In this document: piece after piece, positions 9,038-21,218 of the stretch
How the letters are laid out: each line of letters starts with the position of its first letter
Position numbering within the stretch: the stretch's first letter is position 1
Assembly (NCBI RefSeq): GCF_022965805.1
Contig: NW_027331363.1
Location: 62,001-126,000, forward strand
Direction of reading: 5' to 3'
DNA length: 64,000 nt
DNA from: Primulina eburnea
Taxonomy: Eukaryota > Streptophyta > Magnoliopsida > Lamiales > Gesneriaceae
Program-made: the position numbers and the translations under genes
The notes under the pieces: model-generated
Told to the model about the DNA's origin: nothing
Database searches by the model: none
Seen by the model: the letters and a program-made list of their open reading frames with translations, nothing else

Positions 9038-10796
9038 TTTCTAAGGTCTAGAAAATTCGAACTACGTAACCTGACTGCATGCAATCTAGGATTTAATTTA
9101 AAAAAATACTTTTATTGATTTTTATGCATTTAATGCATGATTATTGCATGGCTAGGTGTTTGTTTCATTATTTGTTAAACTTTCGTGCAATAGGGGTTTA
9201 AGTTGTATTTTGTGCTCGAACGAGTAATAGAGACATGGGATAAGCAGAAAAAATATTTTTATTGAATAATTAATTTTAATAATTTAATATGAGGTGTTTT
9301 AAGTGTGATTTTCGAACTTGAGCCGTGGTTTGGTATTTTTACTCGTCGGGTCATATTTGTAACCAATACGCAAAATTTAGTGAATTGTTGGACTTTTTGA
9401 GGGTTTGGGTAATATTTTAAAAAACGTACATAAACAAAATATTTTTAGAGAGTGTTATTGAGCTTGATGAGTTATTTTAGTTTTTAATGGGCTCAAAACC
9501 CTTTTAATCCATTTAACTTTTATTAAGGGCCCATTTATGCTTAAAATTTTCTACTTAAAACAACATCTAATCAAACCCTTAACCTAATACACACCCTTGG
9601 TCACCCCTCCCTCATTCAGTAGTCTCCATTCTCTCAAAAAAAAAAAAAAAAACCAGCAGCCTCTCGATTTTCTTCCTAGGTTTCAAGAAGAGTTCCTTCC
9701 CCGCCTCTCCGGTACAAGTCCTACGCGTATATCTTTAGGTTTTTTTAGAACACAAACATTAAGGCACGCCATGTATCTCTTTTTATCATCATTACACCAT
9801 TTATATGCTTATGTATATGTATTTGCATGGAGAATGTTTTGATTGTGGTATCGTTTTTACCAAGGTTTGACACAAAATATATACATTTTCTTGACTCGTA
9901 CTCACGTTTTTGTTATTCTTGTGCAATAAAGATGTTGCCTTGGGTTGCTAGGAGGCTGTCATCGTCGAGGATCATGGTGTTTAAGGGTTGGAGTCAAGGG
10001 TTTGGTTGGGATGAAGGGTATGTCGACAAGTTGGGTACGGTTTAAGGCTTGGTTTAGATCAGGGGAAGTGAGTAAGGCGGCGGTGCATGGACCATTCCTA
10101 GCCTTAGACCAGACCCTGGTGGGTCTGAGTCCTGGTATAGGATGGCTCGAACGCTGCTGGACTTGGTCACGAAGCCGATTGAGTGTGAGGAACAAGGTTG
10201 GTCGCAGGTGGAGTTTCTTTGGTGGCTCTCGGGTGTTTGCATCTTGCAGCATTCATGGGGCTGTAAACTTGGGTTAAGTTGGTCTAGGAGGGCTCCGATG
10301 GGTTAGGAGGGTTGGTTCAGGGCTGGTCCTCGTTGGTTTGGTTTAGATTCAAGGAATCGGGATATAAACGCAACAAGGATTTCATGGTGTGTGCGTTGGA
10401 AAATTCAAGTAACTTTCAGGTGTGGTTCTTAGGCCCTAAGGGGTATGAAACGAGTGGTTTAGGAGCTGGTTGTGTATGTTCAAGTTACGGTTTATGTTGG
10501 GAAATTTTTTTTGTCAAGTTTCGGGTTGATTCGGGTTAAAAACAGGACCCCGGTCCAAGTTTTAACGCGAATCGTATAAGTTTTGAAACATGCTCGAGTT
10601 TACATCTAAAAAATGCTTAATGTTTTGAGGTGTTTTGAGGTGTTTGTAGGCTTCAGGTCGAAATTTGAGGTCCAAGGGTAAAATGGTCAATTAGGGTTTC
10701 CAGTGGCAAAATGGTGGGTTGAGTATTTAGTCCTGGCAGTGTCTAAACACGATTTGACGTGTTTTAAATGTTTATGTTATCACGAATATGACTTTG
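9038..10796 (+). repeat. T1 3' LTR, first segment
   Basis: The LTR follows a purine tract (aaggggccggggaga, 9023-9037) after the pol tail. Its sequence (ctcgaacgag, tactcgtcgggtcat, ggactttttgagggtt) reappears in the LTR at 42788-45192. It is interrupted at 10796 by element A and resumes at 22639. The exact 5' base is uncertain because the expected TG end is not clear. The ORFs at 9597-10539, on both strands, are LTR noise. Confidence 0.75.
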
Positions 10797-10927
10797 TGTA
10801 ATGCCCGAGATTTTTATCTTTTAATCTGCGAAATGATTTATTGTGAATTGATATGATTATGAGAGAATTAATCGGGACACAATTTGATTCAGTATGAAAG
10901 GTTGTATGTGCGAGGACAGTACACCTC

Positions 10928-11166
10928 CCGCATATGCGCGACCAGGAGGCACGCATATGCGCGAAGTGGGCAGAGGACCTCGCGCATATGCGCGGTGGGT
11001 GTGCGCGCATATGCGCGAGCTGTGCGAGAAGCAAATGCCAAGTCCAGATAACCTCGCGCATATGCGTCGCGATGGGGCCCGCATATGCGCGAGCTGCCGA
11101 GAAGGAAATGGTGGAGACCAGTAGGTCTCGCGCATATGCGCCGAGGAGGGTCGCACATATGCACGA
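10928..11166. repeat. Cluster of palindromic CGCATATGCG units in the A LTR
   Basis: Eight copies of a CGCATATGCG-type core occur, several extended to the perfect palindrome CGCGCATATGCGCG, at irregular spacing of about 20-50 bases, in an otherwise AT-rich LTR. The cluster lies just upstream of a TATA-rich run (11213-11270), so it occupies the likely enhancer part of the LTR promoter. The 3' LTR keeps only the first units (21084-21140). Confidence 0.95.
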
Positions 11167-11212
11167 GACGTGTTGCTTCAAGGGATGAGCCACCTAGCCT
11201 AAATCATGCAGG

Positions 11213-11216
<4 letters not shown>

Positions 11217-11270
<54 letters not shown>
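11217..11270. repeat. (AT)n microsatellite in the A LTR
   Basis: An uninterrupted AT run near the presumed TATA region of the LTR. The 3' LTR has a longer, interrupted version at about 21145-21218. Confidence 0.95.
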
Positions 11271-11273
<3 letters not shown>

Positions 11274-12107
11274 CCCTCATTCAGCAAAGGAAAGGAAACG
11301 AGAAGTCCCTGGAGAGAATTCAAGTTCTTGACTTTAGAATTTGGTTGTGTGAAATCCGCCCGTTTGATTTTGAATCCGAGTGTAGTACCGTGTTTCTATC
11401 GACGCAGGCTTCAACTGGACGTAAGTTTTACTAAGTTTTGATATGTTTTGAAATTATGATATTGCCAGAATCGGATATGATTCATATATGATGTTCTTGA
11501 CATATTAGCAACGTATAATTGAAGCCGGATTGAAGAACGGATACCGTATGAAATTGTTATGAATTCCTGATTGAATATGATTGAGATTTGATATCAGATT
11601 GGTGTTTTTATCGATTGTGAGTTGCAAGAATTGATATGTATTGATTTGTATTGCTCGATATATTCAGATTGTTCCGTTATGCCGTGGTTTTGAGTTAGAT
11701 TCAGATTGATCAGATTCGGTATTGATTTGAGCAGTATATTGATGTTGTACTTCTTGATATTTTCATTGCCAGATTGAGTATTGACAGACTTAGAATTCCA
11801 GACTTGAACGTTGTCAGAACTGCTATTAAATAAAGTTATAAGTCAAGGTCGAACCGGGAGAATGACTCGAGTGTGATATACTTGAGTTTCCCTAAACCAC
11901 ATACTTATTGATATTGTGTGCATTGATTTAGATTGATTTGCTTGATCTATTGATTTATAGAAAGCATGTATTAGACGATTGGTCTTGTGACAGACGGGCC
12001 TGATAGTGATGGAATCGTCACTGACCCATTGCACATTGTCACCGAATAGTGATTGGCAGAGATGCCAAAGTCTGTGACGGATAGGTCAAGACACCGGATG
12101 TTTGGTT

Positions 12108-13741
12108 TGTGACACCCTCTGAACGGTTTTAAAAAAATAACAGCGGAATTTAAAATTTTCTTTAGAGGGAGGAAGGATTAAAATTTCTTGACATAAAACC
12201 TTTACAAACAAATGTAAATACATGATCAATCAAATGATACAACCAAAATACAAAATATCATTTTGGTGATCATGTCCAAAATGCTATCAAAATATCTTCT
12301 TCCTTTCCATCTATGGTATGCATATGACCCCGGCTCCAATCAACGTCCCGGCTCGTCGCTCTTATCTGCATCACGTGAAATAACTGAAATGAGTATAAAA
12401 CTCAGCAAGTGGAACTCTTACATAACATGGATATATATCATACTCTGTAAAACATGGCTTTGAAATCATTAAATACCATCAACTCTTGAAACATGAATAA
12501 CATAGAATAATATAACAATAAGATGGTATTTCTCTTTTCCTTGTTGGATTGATATCTATATAGTATCTCTGTCTCCGTACCTATATCCCATCGATATACA
12601 TCGATAACTCTGAGGGATATAAGCCCATGGTCGTTGATCAACTAATTGCATGCAATCTCTGACTATGTATATATCAATCCCCAATAAAACATTTAAACTC
12701 TCTATTTGGCATTAAATCAAACACTTTGAAGACTCTTTTCTCTTGTATTCCATTTTTCACAATTAAGACATAAAATGCCTCCATAATATACAACAAATTG
12801 TATCAATACATAACATGAATCAGATGAATGGAATAGCACATTAAAACCATTGAAACACCATACATATAATATCATGTGAGCACAATGAATGAAATTCCAT
12901 TTACAACCAATAGAAACCTTGATTCTATAGTCTTGGTTGAATTCCTACAACAATAAACCATGTATTGCACCATTAATAACTTAATAATCACAAACTCATA
13001 CCATTAAATTCATAAAACCAACACAATCCACAAACCCATGACTTCTCCCAACACCAAAACCAAGAATAAACTAAACCAAAATGCTTACCTTAGCTTCTTC
13101 AACTCAAAATAACCTTGATCTCACTACCACAAACCAACCACAAGCTTGAATCAAATAAAGGAAATAAAGAAATGAGGAAACCCTAGTCTCCCAAGAGCTT
13201 CAAACCGAGAAAGAGAGGAAAGAATGAGGGAAAAGTGAGCAACTCATCCAATTATATCACTTAAAATCCGAAAACACGACTTTACTATACATGCACCGCG
13301 GGTGCGGTGTGCCCTCGGCAACTCAACCAAAAAATATGAAAATGTCGACCGCGGGTGCACTGCAAAACTGACCGCGGGTGCGCTCTGGTCACTGCCTTAA
13401 CACCGCAGGTGCGCTACACCTTGCACCGCGGGTGCGCTGAGGCTACTGGAAAACAACCGAATTTGTGAAGCACGAGACCTCGGGTGCGGTGCCTTACTGA
13501 CCGCGGGTGCGGTCACCTCTGAAGTCAAAAACCAACTCTACACAACAAAGATCGAATCGCAACGCTGATACATTACAACTTGACAACAACTAATATCAAC
13601 AACACCACAAAACAATAATAACCAACAATACTATAACCCATAATCACAATTCTTAACATCACACTACACTAAAACTTAACCAAAAATTCAATAAACATAC
13701 GAAATCTTAAACCATACCGTTCACCAGGCTTGGCTATTACA
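12108..13741 (-). repeat. 3' LTR of element B
   Basis: Copy of 18333-19941. It contains a GC-rich block (about 13290-13515) of repeated accgcgggtgcg-type units, upstream of a TATA-like motif on the minus strand near 13244-13252. No gene is supported; the ORFs at 12263-12641 are LTR noise. Confidence 0.93.
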
Positions 13742-13781
13742 ATCTCCCCTCCTTAGAGGAATTTCGTCCCCGAAATTGACG

Positions 13782-15468
13782 TTACTGCGCAAACAACTCA
13801 GGATACTTCTCTTTCATCTCATCCTCTGGTTCCCACGTGGCTTCTTCAATCAAATGATTCCTCCAAAGGACTTTAACAATGCCGATCTCTTTTTTACTCA
13901 ACACTTTAACTTTGCGACCCAGATTCTGGACCGGAATCTCTTGGTATGTCAAATTCAGCGTCAAATCCAATGGCTCGTGACGAAGAAAATGGGAAGGATT
14001 CGCAATATATTTCCTGGGCATTGAAACATGAAAAACATTATGAACTCTGTCAAGATCTGGCGGTAAGGCTAACCAGTAAGCTCTATCACCAACTCTGTCC
14101 AAAATCTCAAATGGGGAAATAAATCTTGGACTCAACTTTCCCTTATTGCCAAACCGCATCACACCCTTAAGAGGTGCTATCTTCAAAAACACATGGTCGC
14201 CAACCTCAAACTGCAACGGCCTACGACGCACATCAGCATAACTCTTCTGTCTTGACTGTGTTGTCATCATCCTCTCCCGAATAACCGCAACAACATCAGC
14301 TGTCTGTTGGACCAACTCTAGACCCAACATCTTCCTCTCACCAATCTCGTCCCAATACAAGGGAGATCTACACTTTCTGCCATAAAGTGCTTCATACGGT
14401 GCCATGCCAATCGTCGCTTGGTAACTGTTATTATACGTGAACTCAACAAGAGGCAATTTGGAATCCACGCTACCAGGATAATCGATAGTACAAGCTCTGA
14501 GCATATCCTCTAGAATCTGAATAACTCTCTGATTGACCGTCGCTCTGGGGATGATATGCTGTACTGAATGCTAACCGTGAACCCATATCTCTGTGCAAAC
14601 TCTTCCAAAACTCTGAAGTAAATCTAGGATCACGATCTGACACGATCGACGCAGGAACAACATGAAGTCTCATAATCTCTGCTATGTACTATTCGGCATA
14701 CTGGTTCATGGAATACGTCGTCTTGACTGGAAGAAAATGAGCTGACTTGGTCAACCGATCAACAATAACTTAAATAGAGTTAAAACCTTTTTGCGTTCTG
14801 GGAAGATCAGTCACAAAATCCATCGTAATATGCTCCCATTTCCATTGAGGAATTGACAATGACAACAATGTCCCAGCAGGTCTCTGGTGCTCGATCTTCA
14901 CCTGCTGACAAGTTAGGCACTGAGAAATAAACATGGCAATATCTTTCATCATACCTGGCCACCAATAGAGTCTACGAAGATCGTGATACATCTTGGTGCT
15001 ACCTGGATGTATCGAGTATGGCGCTGTATATGCCTCTGTCAAGACGTCTTGCAGAATATCATCACCAGTAGGAACACAAATACGGCCTCTGAATGTCACC
15101 AAATCATCTCCATTTGTCCCAAACACTGAATTACCTCTCTCCTCTGCTCTGGCTCTCAACTCCGTCAATTGTAAATCATTGACCTGCTCTCTACGGATCC
15201 TGTCCGTCAAAGTAGCCCGAATGCCCAACGCTGAAAAGCGAGCAATGGTCCCCAGAAACACCAAAGCTATCTCCCCTCGCTGCAAATCTAACAACAATGG
15301 CTTCTGAATCAAAGAATTCAAAGAAGAACTCAACTTATGGCTCAAAGCATCCGCTACAACATTCGCTTTCCCTGAGTGGTAACTAATCATCACATCATAG
15401 TCTTTGACAAACTCTAACCACCGTCTCTGTCGCATATTGAGTTCTTTTTGAGAAAACAAATACTTCAA
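13782..15468 (-). pseudogene. RNase H end and integrase of element B
   Basis: Reading on the minus strand: [19 protein letters not shown] (RNase H end), the zinc-binding region with CLTCQQ, the catalytic core with ITMDFVTDLP and [12 protein letters not shown], then KLPLVEFTYNNSYQ. The C-terminal VFLKIAPLKGVMRFG region and a chromodomain-like tail (EEATWEPEDEMKEKYPELF) end at the stop 13782-13784. Breaks include a stop after FNSI near 14770, a stop after the QYAE segment near 14690 and a frameshift near 14520 just after the integrase glutamate. It is therefore non-functional. Confidence 0.9.
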
Positions 15469-15737
15469 ACTTTGTGGTCCGTGAAAATTTCACACTTTTT
15501 GCCATATAAATAATGTCTCCAGATTTTCAAGGCGAAAACCACAGCTGCCAGCTCCAAATCATACGTAGGATAATTCTTCTCGTAGTCCTTCAACTGGCGA
15601 GAAGCATAAGCTATAACTTTCCCACGTTGCATCAGCACTGCACCAAGACCTTTCTTCGACGCATCGGTATAAACAACAAAGTCCTCTGAACCACTGGGCA
15701 ATGCAAGTACCGGAGCTGTCGTCAACTTATCTTTCAA
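15465..15737 (-). pseudogene. RNase H of element B
   Basis: It directly continues the frame of the 819-codon ORF after an in-frame TAG (15738-15740). It shows [16 protein letters not shown], the typical Ty3 RNase H start, and [20 protein letters not shown]. The frame is lost at HKV because one base is missing before KYLFSQ, so it runs into the next ORF by a frameshift near 15470. Confidence 0.9.
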
Positions 15738-18197
15738 CTATTGGAATCCACTCTGGCATTCATTGGACCACTCAAACTTCACAGTCTTCCTCGTCAGATT
15801 GGTTAACGGCAAGGCAATCTTTGAAAAATATGAAATAAAACGACGATAATAACCCGCCAAACCAAGAAAACTGCGTACCTCTGATACAATAGTAGGAATA
15901 GGCCACTTCTGAATCGCCTCAATTTTCACAAGATCAACAGCTATACCATCCTTCGAGACAACACGGCCTAAGAAAGAAATCTGCTCCAACCAGAAATCAC
16001 ATTTCTTCAATTTAGCATGCAACCTCTTCTCTCTTAACAACTGAAGAACAACTCCGAGGTGCTCTGAATGAAGCTCTGTGGTCTTAGAATAAATCAATAT
16101 GTCATCGATGAAAACAATGACAAATCTATCGAAATATGGCTTGAATACTCGGTTCATAAGATCCATGAAGACTGAAGGAGCATTAGTCAGACCAAAAGAA
16201 ATCACAAGAAATTCATAATGACTGTACCTGGTCCGGAACGTCATCTTAGGGATATCAGACTCCCTAACCTTAAACTGATAATAGCCAGATCGCAGATCAA
16301 TCTTCGAAAACACGGTAGCCCCTTGCAGCAGATCAAACAAGTCATCTATCCGTGGCAAGGGATATTTATTTTTGATAGTCACTTTGTTGATCTCTCTGTA
16401 ATCAATGCAAAGCCGCAAAGACCCGTCTTTCTTTTTGACAAAAAGAACCGGAGCTCCCCAAGGAGAAGAACTCGGCCAAATAAAACCTTTATCTAAAAGA
16501 TCTTGAAACTGCGTCTTCAACTCTTTCATCTCTGAAGGGGCCATTCTATACGGAGCCTTAGAAATAGGAACCGTACTCGGAACTAGATCAATCACAAACT
16601 CTACATCTCTATCCGGCGGTAAACCCGGCACATCATCCTCAAATACATCAGGAAACACTCTCACAACATCAATATCATCAATATTCAACTTTACAATTCT
16701 ATCCACATCCACAATCGAAGCCAAAAACCCATCACAACCTCTAAACAACTTCTTAGCCTCAAGACATGAAATAAAAGGAAGGACCAGCGAAGTACCTGCA
16801 CTGGCGAGCATACCTTCCCTATTGCCATCATCTGCAAATTTCACCGTCTTAGCAACGCAATCAATTACTGCACGATAGGTTGATAGCCAATCCATGCCAA
16901 TAATAATATCAAATGCAACCACTGGAATAACAATCAAATCGGCATAAACCACTCGCTCATCAATTTGAACAGAGCACGCATACACAATAGATTTCGGGCA
17001 CAACACATCCCCCGAAGGCAAAACAACATTAAACTGGAGGGGAAGAACAGAAGGAACTATACCCAAAGTTCTCAAAAATAGTTCAGACATAAAATAGTGA
17101 GTAGCACCTATATCAATCAATGTCGTAGCTACTCTGCCTGAAATTAAAATAGTGCTAGAGATCACAGAAGAATCATGGTTTATACCTTCCTTCGTCATGG
17201 TGAAGATGCGACCCTGCACCTTCTCTTTACTCGCTCCTCTTGGACAGTCTTTGGCAATATGGCCTGCAGTTCCACATCGATAACAAGTATGAGTACCAAA
17301 TCTGCACTCTCCCCGATGATGTCTACTGCACTTGGGACACAATGGCTTCTCAGGATCAAATGGAACTGCCGGTGGTTTAGGACTCGGCTCTAACTTGCCT
17401 TTCCCCTTGAAATTGCCTTTTCCTCTTTGATTCGAACTTTGAAATCTCTGAACAATGGCTTGCTGCCTTGCCTGTCTCTCTCTGGCAATGTCTTTCTCAT
17501 CTTGCTCGGATAACAAAGTCTTAGCCACAATCTCTTTGAATGTCACAGCCTTCGACATGTTGATGTCCCTTCTGATCTCTGTTTTAAGGCCTCTAATGAA
17601 ATGATCACCCTTGTCTTTGTCATTGGAGGCAATGTACGGGGCAAATAGACAGCCCTCCTCGAACTTCAGAATGTACTCGTCAACATTCAAACCTCCTTGA
17701 CGAAGTTCCAAAAACTCAGTCACCTTCCGAGCTCGAAGTGCATCTGGGAAGTACTTGTCATAGAAAATATCAGTTAACTCTTGCCACTTCAATGCCGGAA
17801 CATCCACACTAACCTTTGTAGCATTCCACGAAATGTGTGCAGCTTTGACTAACGTGAACAATGCACAACTGATTCTGTCCTTGTCTTCATAGTTGAGATG
17901 ATCGAAAATCGCCTCAAGAGCTTTGATCCACTCTACGGCCACCAATGGATCAGTGCTTCCTGCAAATTCAGGTGGATCAATCCTCTTGAAAGCAGTAAAG
18001 ATCCCATCGGTCCCAACTGCTTGAGCCACTTGACCTCTCCCTTGGCCTCTACCTTGGCCTGTTCTTGGCAATCGAATCAGTTGCTGAATCTGCTCACTAT
18101 GGACCTTGGCTTGCTCTTTCAGTAACTTGCCGAACCCGTCGACGACTCTCGAGGAAGAACTATCCTCACCCTCTGAAGCATTTCTCTTAGGAGGCAT
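15738..18197 (-). CDS. Gag-protease-reverse transcriptase of element B (819 codons, truncated by TAG)
   Basis: The start [17 protein letters not shown] follows the primer site by ~120 bases. The retrotransposon gag domain covers about residues 90-215, and a CCHC knuckle [14 protein letters not shown] starts near residue 305. The aspartic protease motif near residue 362 reads [10 protein letters not shown], where the usual DTGA is changed to DIGA. The reverse transcriptase runs from about residue 560 with [15 protein letters not shown] and the catalytic FIDDILIYS near residue 696 (16101-16112). The frame is open over gag to RT and stops at TAG 15738-15740 at the connection to RNase H. With downstream breaks it would give at most a Gag-PR-RT product, and the protease change may disable that too. 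Confidence 0.93.
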   Translation of the reverse strand: MPPKRNASEGEDSSSSRVVDGFGKLLKEQAKVHSEQIQQLIRLPRTGQGRGQGRGQVAQAVGTDGIFTAFKRIDPPEFAGSTDPLVAVEWIKALEAIFDHLNYEDKDRISCALFTLVKAAHISWNATKVSVDVPALKWQELTDIFYDKYFPDALRARKVTEFLELRQGGLNVDEYILKFEEGCLFAPYIASNDKDKGDHFIRGLKTEIRRDINMSKAVTFKEIVAKTLLSEQDEKDIARERQARQQAIVQRFQSSNQRGKGNFKGKGKLEPSPKPPAVPFDPEKPLCPKCSRHHRGECRFGTHTCYRCGTAGHIAKDCPRGASKEKVQGRIFTMTKEGINHDSSVISSTILISGRVATTLIDIGATHYFMSELFLRTLGIVPSVLPLQFNVVLPSGDVLCPKSIVYACSVQIDERVVYADLIVIPVVAFDIIIGMDWLSTYRAVIDCVAKTVKFADDGNREGMLASAGTSLVLPFISCLEAKKLFRGCDGFLASIVDVDRIVKLNIDDIDVVRVFPDVFEDDVPGLPPDRDVEFVIDLVPSTVPISKAPYRMAPSEMKELKTQFQDLLDKGFIWPSSSPWGAPVLFVKKKDGSLRLCIDYREINKVTIKNKYPLPRIDDLFDLLQGATVFSKIDLRSGYYQFKVRESDIPKMTFRTRYSHYEFLVISFGLTNAPSVFMDLMNRVFKPYFDRFVIVFIDDILIYSKTTELHSEHLGVVLQLLREKRLHAKLKKCDFWLEQISFLGRVVSKDGIAVDLVKIEAIQKWPIPTIVSEVRSFLGLAGYYRRFISYFSKIALPLTNLTRKTVKFEWSNECQSGFQ

Positions 18198-18316
18198 ACT
18201 CCTACAATGTGTTCACACAATACATATCAATAGATAACAATGAATAGATGTAGAAGAAGACATACCCGGACTGTTGAAAGTAGACGAAGTTATATGCATT
18301 GGTCCGAAGAACGGTG

Positions 18317-18328
18317 CTCTGATACCAC
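18317..18328 (-). other. Primer-binding site of element B
   Basis: The minus strand reads TGGTATCAGAGC, four bases inside the 5' LTR at 18333. It matches initiator tRNA-Met. Confidence 0.93.
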
Positions 18329-18332
18329 TAAA

Positions 18333-19941
18333 TGTGACACCCTCTGAACGGTTTTAATAAAATAACAGCGGAATTTAAAATTTTCTTTAGAGGGAGGAAG
18401 GATTAAAATTTCTTGACATAAAACCTTTACAAACAAATGTAAATACATGATCAATCAAATGATACAACCAAAATACAAAATATCATTTTTGTGATCATGT
18501 CCAAAATGCTATCAAAATATCTTCTTCCTTCCCATCTATGGTATGCATATGACCCCGGCTCCAATAAACGTCCCGGCTCGTCGCTCTTATCTGGATCACA
18601 TAAAATAACTGAAATGAGTATAAAACTCAGCAAGTGGAACTCTTACATAACAATGGATATATATCATACTCTGTAAAACATGGCTTTGAAATTATTAAAT
18701 ACCATCAACTCTTGAAACATGAATAACATAGCATAATATAAAAATAAGATAGTATTTCTATTTTCTCTGTTGGATTGATATCTATATAGTATCTCTGTCT
18801 CAGTACCTATATCCCATCGATATACATCGATAACTCTGAGGGATATAAGCTTATGGTCGTTGATCAACTAAATGCATGCAATCTCTGACTATGTATCTAT
18901 CAATCCAATAAATCATTTAAACTCTCTCTTTGGTATTAAATCAAACACTTTGAAGACTCTTTTCTCTTGTATTCCCTTTTTCACAATTGAGACATAAAAT
19001 GCCTCCATAATATACAACAAATTGTATCAATACATAACATGAATCAGATGAAGGGAATAGAACATTAAAACCATTGAAACACCATATATATAATATCATG
19101 TGAGCACAAGGAATGAAATTCCCCTTACAACCAATAAAAACCTTGATTCTATACTCTTGGTTGAATTCCTACAAGAATAAACCATGTATTGCACCATTAA
19201 TAACTTAATAATCACTAACTCATACCATTAAATCCATAAAACCAACACAATCGACAAACCCTTGACTTCTCCCAACACCAAAACCAAGAATAAACTAAAC
19301 CAAAATGCTTACCTTAGCTCCTTCAACTCAAGATAACCTTGATTTCACTACCACAAACCAACCACAAGCTTGAATCAAAGAAAAGAAATAAAGAAATGAG
19401 GAAATCCTAGTCTCCCAAGAGCTTCAAACCGAGAAAGAGAGGAAAGAATGAGGGAAAAGTGAGCAACTCATCCAATTATATCACTTAAAATCCGAAAACA
19501 CGACTTCACTGTACATGCACCGCGGGTGCACTCCAACATGCACCGCGGGTGCGGTGTGCCCTCGGTAATTCAACCCAAAAATCTGAAAATGTCGACTGCG
19601 GGTGCGCTCTGGTCACTGCCTTAACACCGCAGGTGCGCTAGACCTTGCACCGCGGGTGCGCTGAGGCTACTGGAAAACAATAGAATTTCTGAAGCACGAG
19701 ACCGCGGGTGCGGTCACCTCTGAAGTCAAAAACCAACTCAACGCAACAAAGATCGAATCGCAACGCTGATACATTGCAACTACACAACAACTAATATCAA
19801 CAACACCACAAAACAAGAATAACCAACAATACTATAACCCATAATCACAACTCTTAACATCACACTATACTAAAACTTAACCAAAAGTCAATAAACATAC
19901 GAAATCTTAAACCATACCGTTCACCAGGCTTGGCTATTACA
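18333..19941 (-). repeat. 5' LTR of element B
   Basis: Pair of 12108-13741, with the same GC-rich caccgcgggtgcg block at about 19515-19720. The number and order of units differ between the two LTRs, so the block has changed by slippage since insertion. No gene. Confidence 0.93.
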
Positions 19942-20534
19942 TGGTTTATATCGATGTTTGATTAGAAGTGGAATTTACTTCTTTTACTGAAATTCGATAT
20001 AGGAATGCCAACGTCTGGAAACCGGGATCCCTAGACTATGAATGAGTCTAGTCTGAGATATGGAGTCATGAGTTGATTTACAGGTTTATGTTGAATTATG
20101 TTTTCAGATTTTGATACATATTACTGATATATGTTTCATGCTTTATATTGATTATATGATTGCATGTATCATTGATTTATACTGGGATATATTTCTCACC
20201 GGAGTTATTCGGCTGTTGTCGTGTTTGTATGTGTGCATGACAACAGGTGGACAGGATCAGGGTCGAGGAGATGAAGAGAGATCGTGAGTAGAGTGGAGAC
20301 TTCGAACTTGGATTCTAGATAGGGTTTGAACACTTGATATGTAGTTGTTAAACCATAATTTAAATGATTGTATATGGTACAGGACTTGTACTTGTTTCGA
20401 TGTATATATTCGAATGAGTTCCATTATGTTCCGCATTTAAAATTTGTATAAAAAAATTTAGATCATGTTTATTATAATTGAATTAATTATTCCCACAGAT
20501 GATTAAGAAATGAATTAGCGTCCGGGTCCCCACA
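19942..20534 (+). repeat. 5' LTR of element A, second segment
   Basis: It continues the LTR after B and ends GTCCCCACA just before the primer site. It carries the hairpin block described at 20199-20246 (ggagttattcgg and TGTTGTC...GACAACA), which is shared with the C and D LTRs. Confidence 0.92.
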
Positions 20535-20539
20535 ACAGG

Positions 20540-20551
20540 TGGTATCAGAGC
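20540..20551 (+). other. Primer-binding site of element A
   Basis: TGGTATCAGAGC, complementary to initiator tRNA-Met, lies five bases after the LTR end at 20534. The intervening acagg also occurs in C and D. Confidence 0.93.
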
Positions 20552-20785
20552 GATAGATCCTTTAGACTGAGATAGGAGCTAGTGAGTGGGGTAGATAGTG
20601 TTTTCTTTCTTTGCTAGCATGTTCTAATGCTTTATAATGCATGTTTATCTGTTTATCTGACTTGATTTGGAGACATGTGTTATTGAGAATGAATCAGAAC
20701 CGATTCTTGATCAGTAGTAAGATGATCGGAGGAGGACTGAAACAGATTTGTTGTATTTGGTTACTAACCATTTTGATAATCAGAT

Positions 20786-21083
20786 ATGCCTCCTCATAGA
20801 ATACCAGAACAGGACACCACTTCGAATCCTCCAATGGATATGACAGCAACACCGATGGTAACATTACTGAAGAGATTTCAGTCGTTCCATCCACCGACTC
20901 TGAAGGGTACTGAGACTTCAGTGGATGGTGAGAGTTGGCTAGATGACATTGAGATGCTGTTTGAATCCTTGGACTACATCAATGAGCGGAGAGTGAAACT
21001 GATCGGGCACCAGTTGCATGATGTTGCAAAGAACTGGTGGATTACGACAAAGAAAGCATTGGAGCATCGAGGTACGACCAGGA
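20786..21083 (+). pseudogene. N-terminal gag fragment of element A
   Basis: The start MPPHRIPEQDTTSNPPMD, then LLKRFQSFHPPTLKGTE and SWLDDIEMLFESL, match the first ~100 residues of the element C gag (35148 on). The coding sequence ends at gaggtacgaccagga and switches to mid-LTR sequence. The eight bases GACCAGGA (21076-21083) are shared with the LTR at 10940-10947, so a microhomology deletion joined gag to the 3' LTR. The remaining ORF to 21172 is the palindromic block and is not coding. Confidence 0.92.
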
Positions 21084-21138
21084 TGCGCGCATATGCGCGA
21101 AGTGAGCAGAGGACCTCGCGCATATGCGCAGTGTGTGT

Positions 21139-21173
<35 letters not shown>

Positions 21174-21187
21174 TTCATATATATATA

Positions 21188-21218
<31 letters not shown>

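Larger units (their letters stand above)
12108..19941 (-). mobile_element. Element B: near-complete Ty3 chromovirus inserted in the A LTR
   Basis: Target duplication TGGTT lies at 12103-12107 and 19942-19946. The LTRs are 12108-13741 and 18333-19941 (begin TGTGACACCC, end ATTACA in plus orientation). Minus-strand order: 5' LTR (right), primer site (18317-18328), gag-protease-RT (18197-15738), RNase H and integrase (to 13782), purine tract (complement 13743-13759), 3' LTR (left). The LTRs differ by scattered substitutions and small indels within the GC-rich block. Confidence 0.95.

Noticed and set aside
9597..10539. Several ORFs on both strands
   Set aside because: All within the T1 LTR; not kept in the T2 LTR.
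10928..11166. Possible CRISPR array
   Set aside because: Repeats are short palindromes at irregular spacing, in a plant LTR, with no cas genes.
10780..11193. Overlapping ORFs on both strands with repeated AYAR/HMRE-like peptides
   Set aside because: They are translations of the CGCATATGCG palindromes in all frames. They lie inside an LTR and no frame is favoured.
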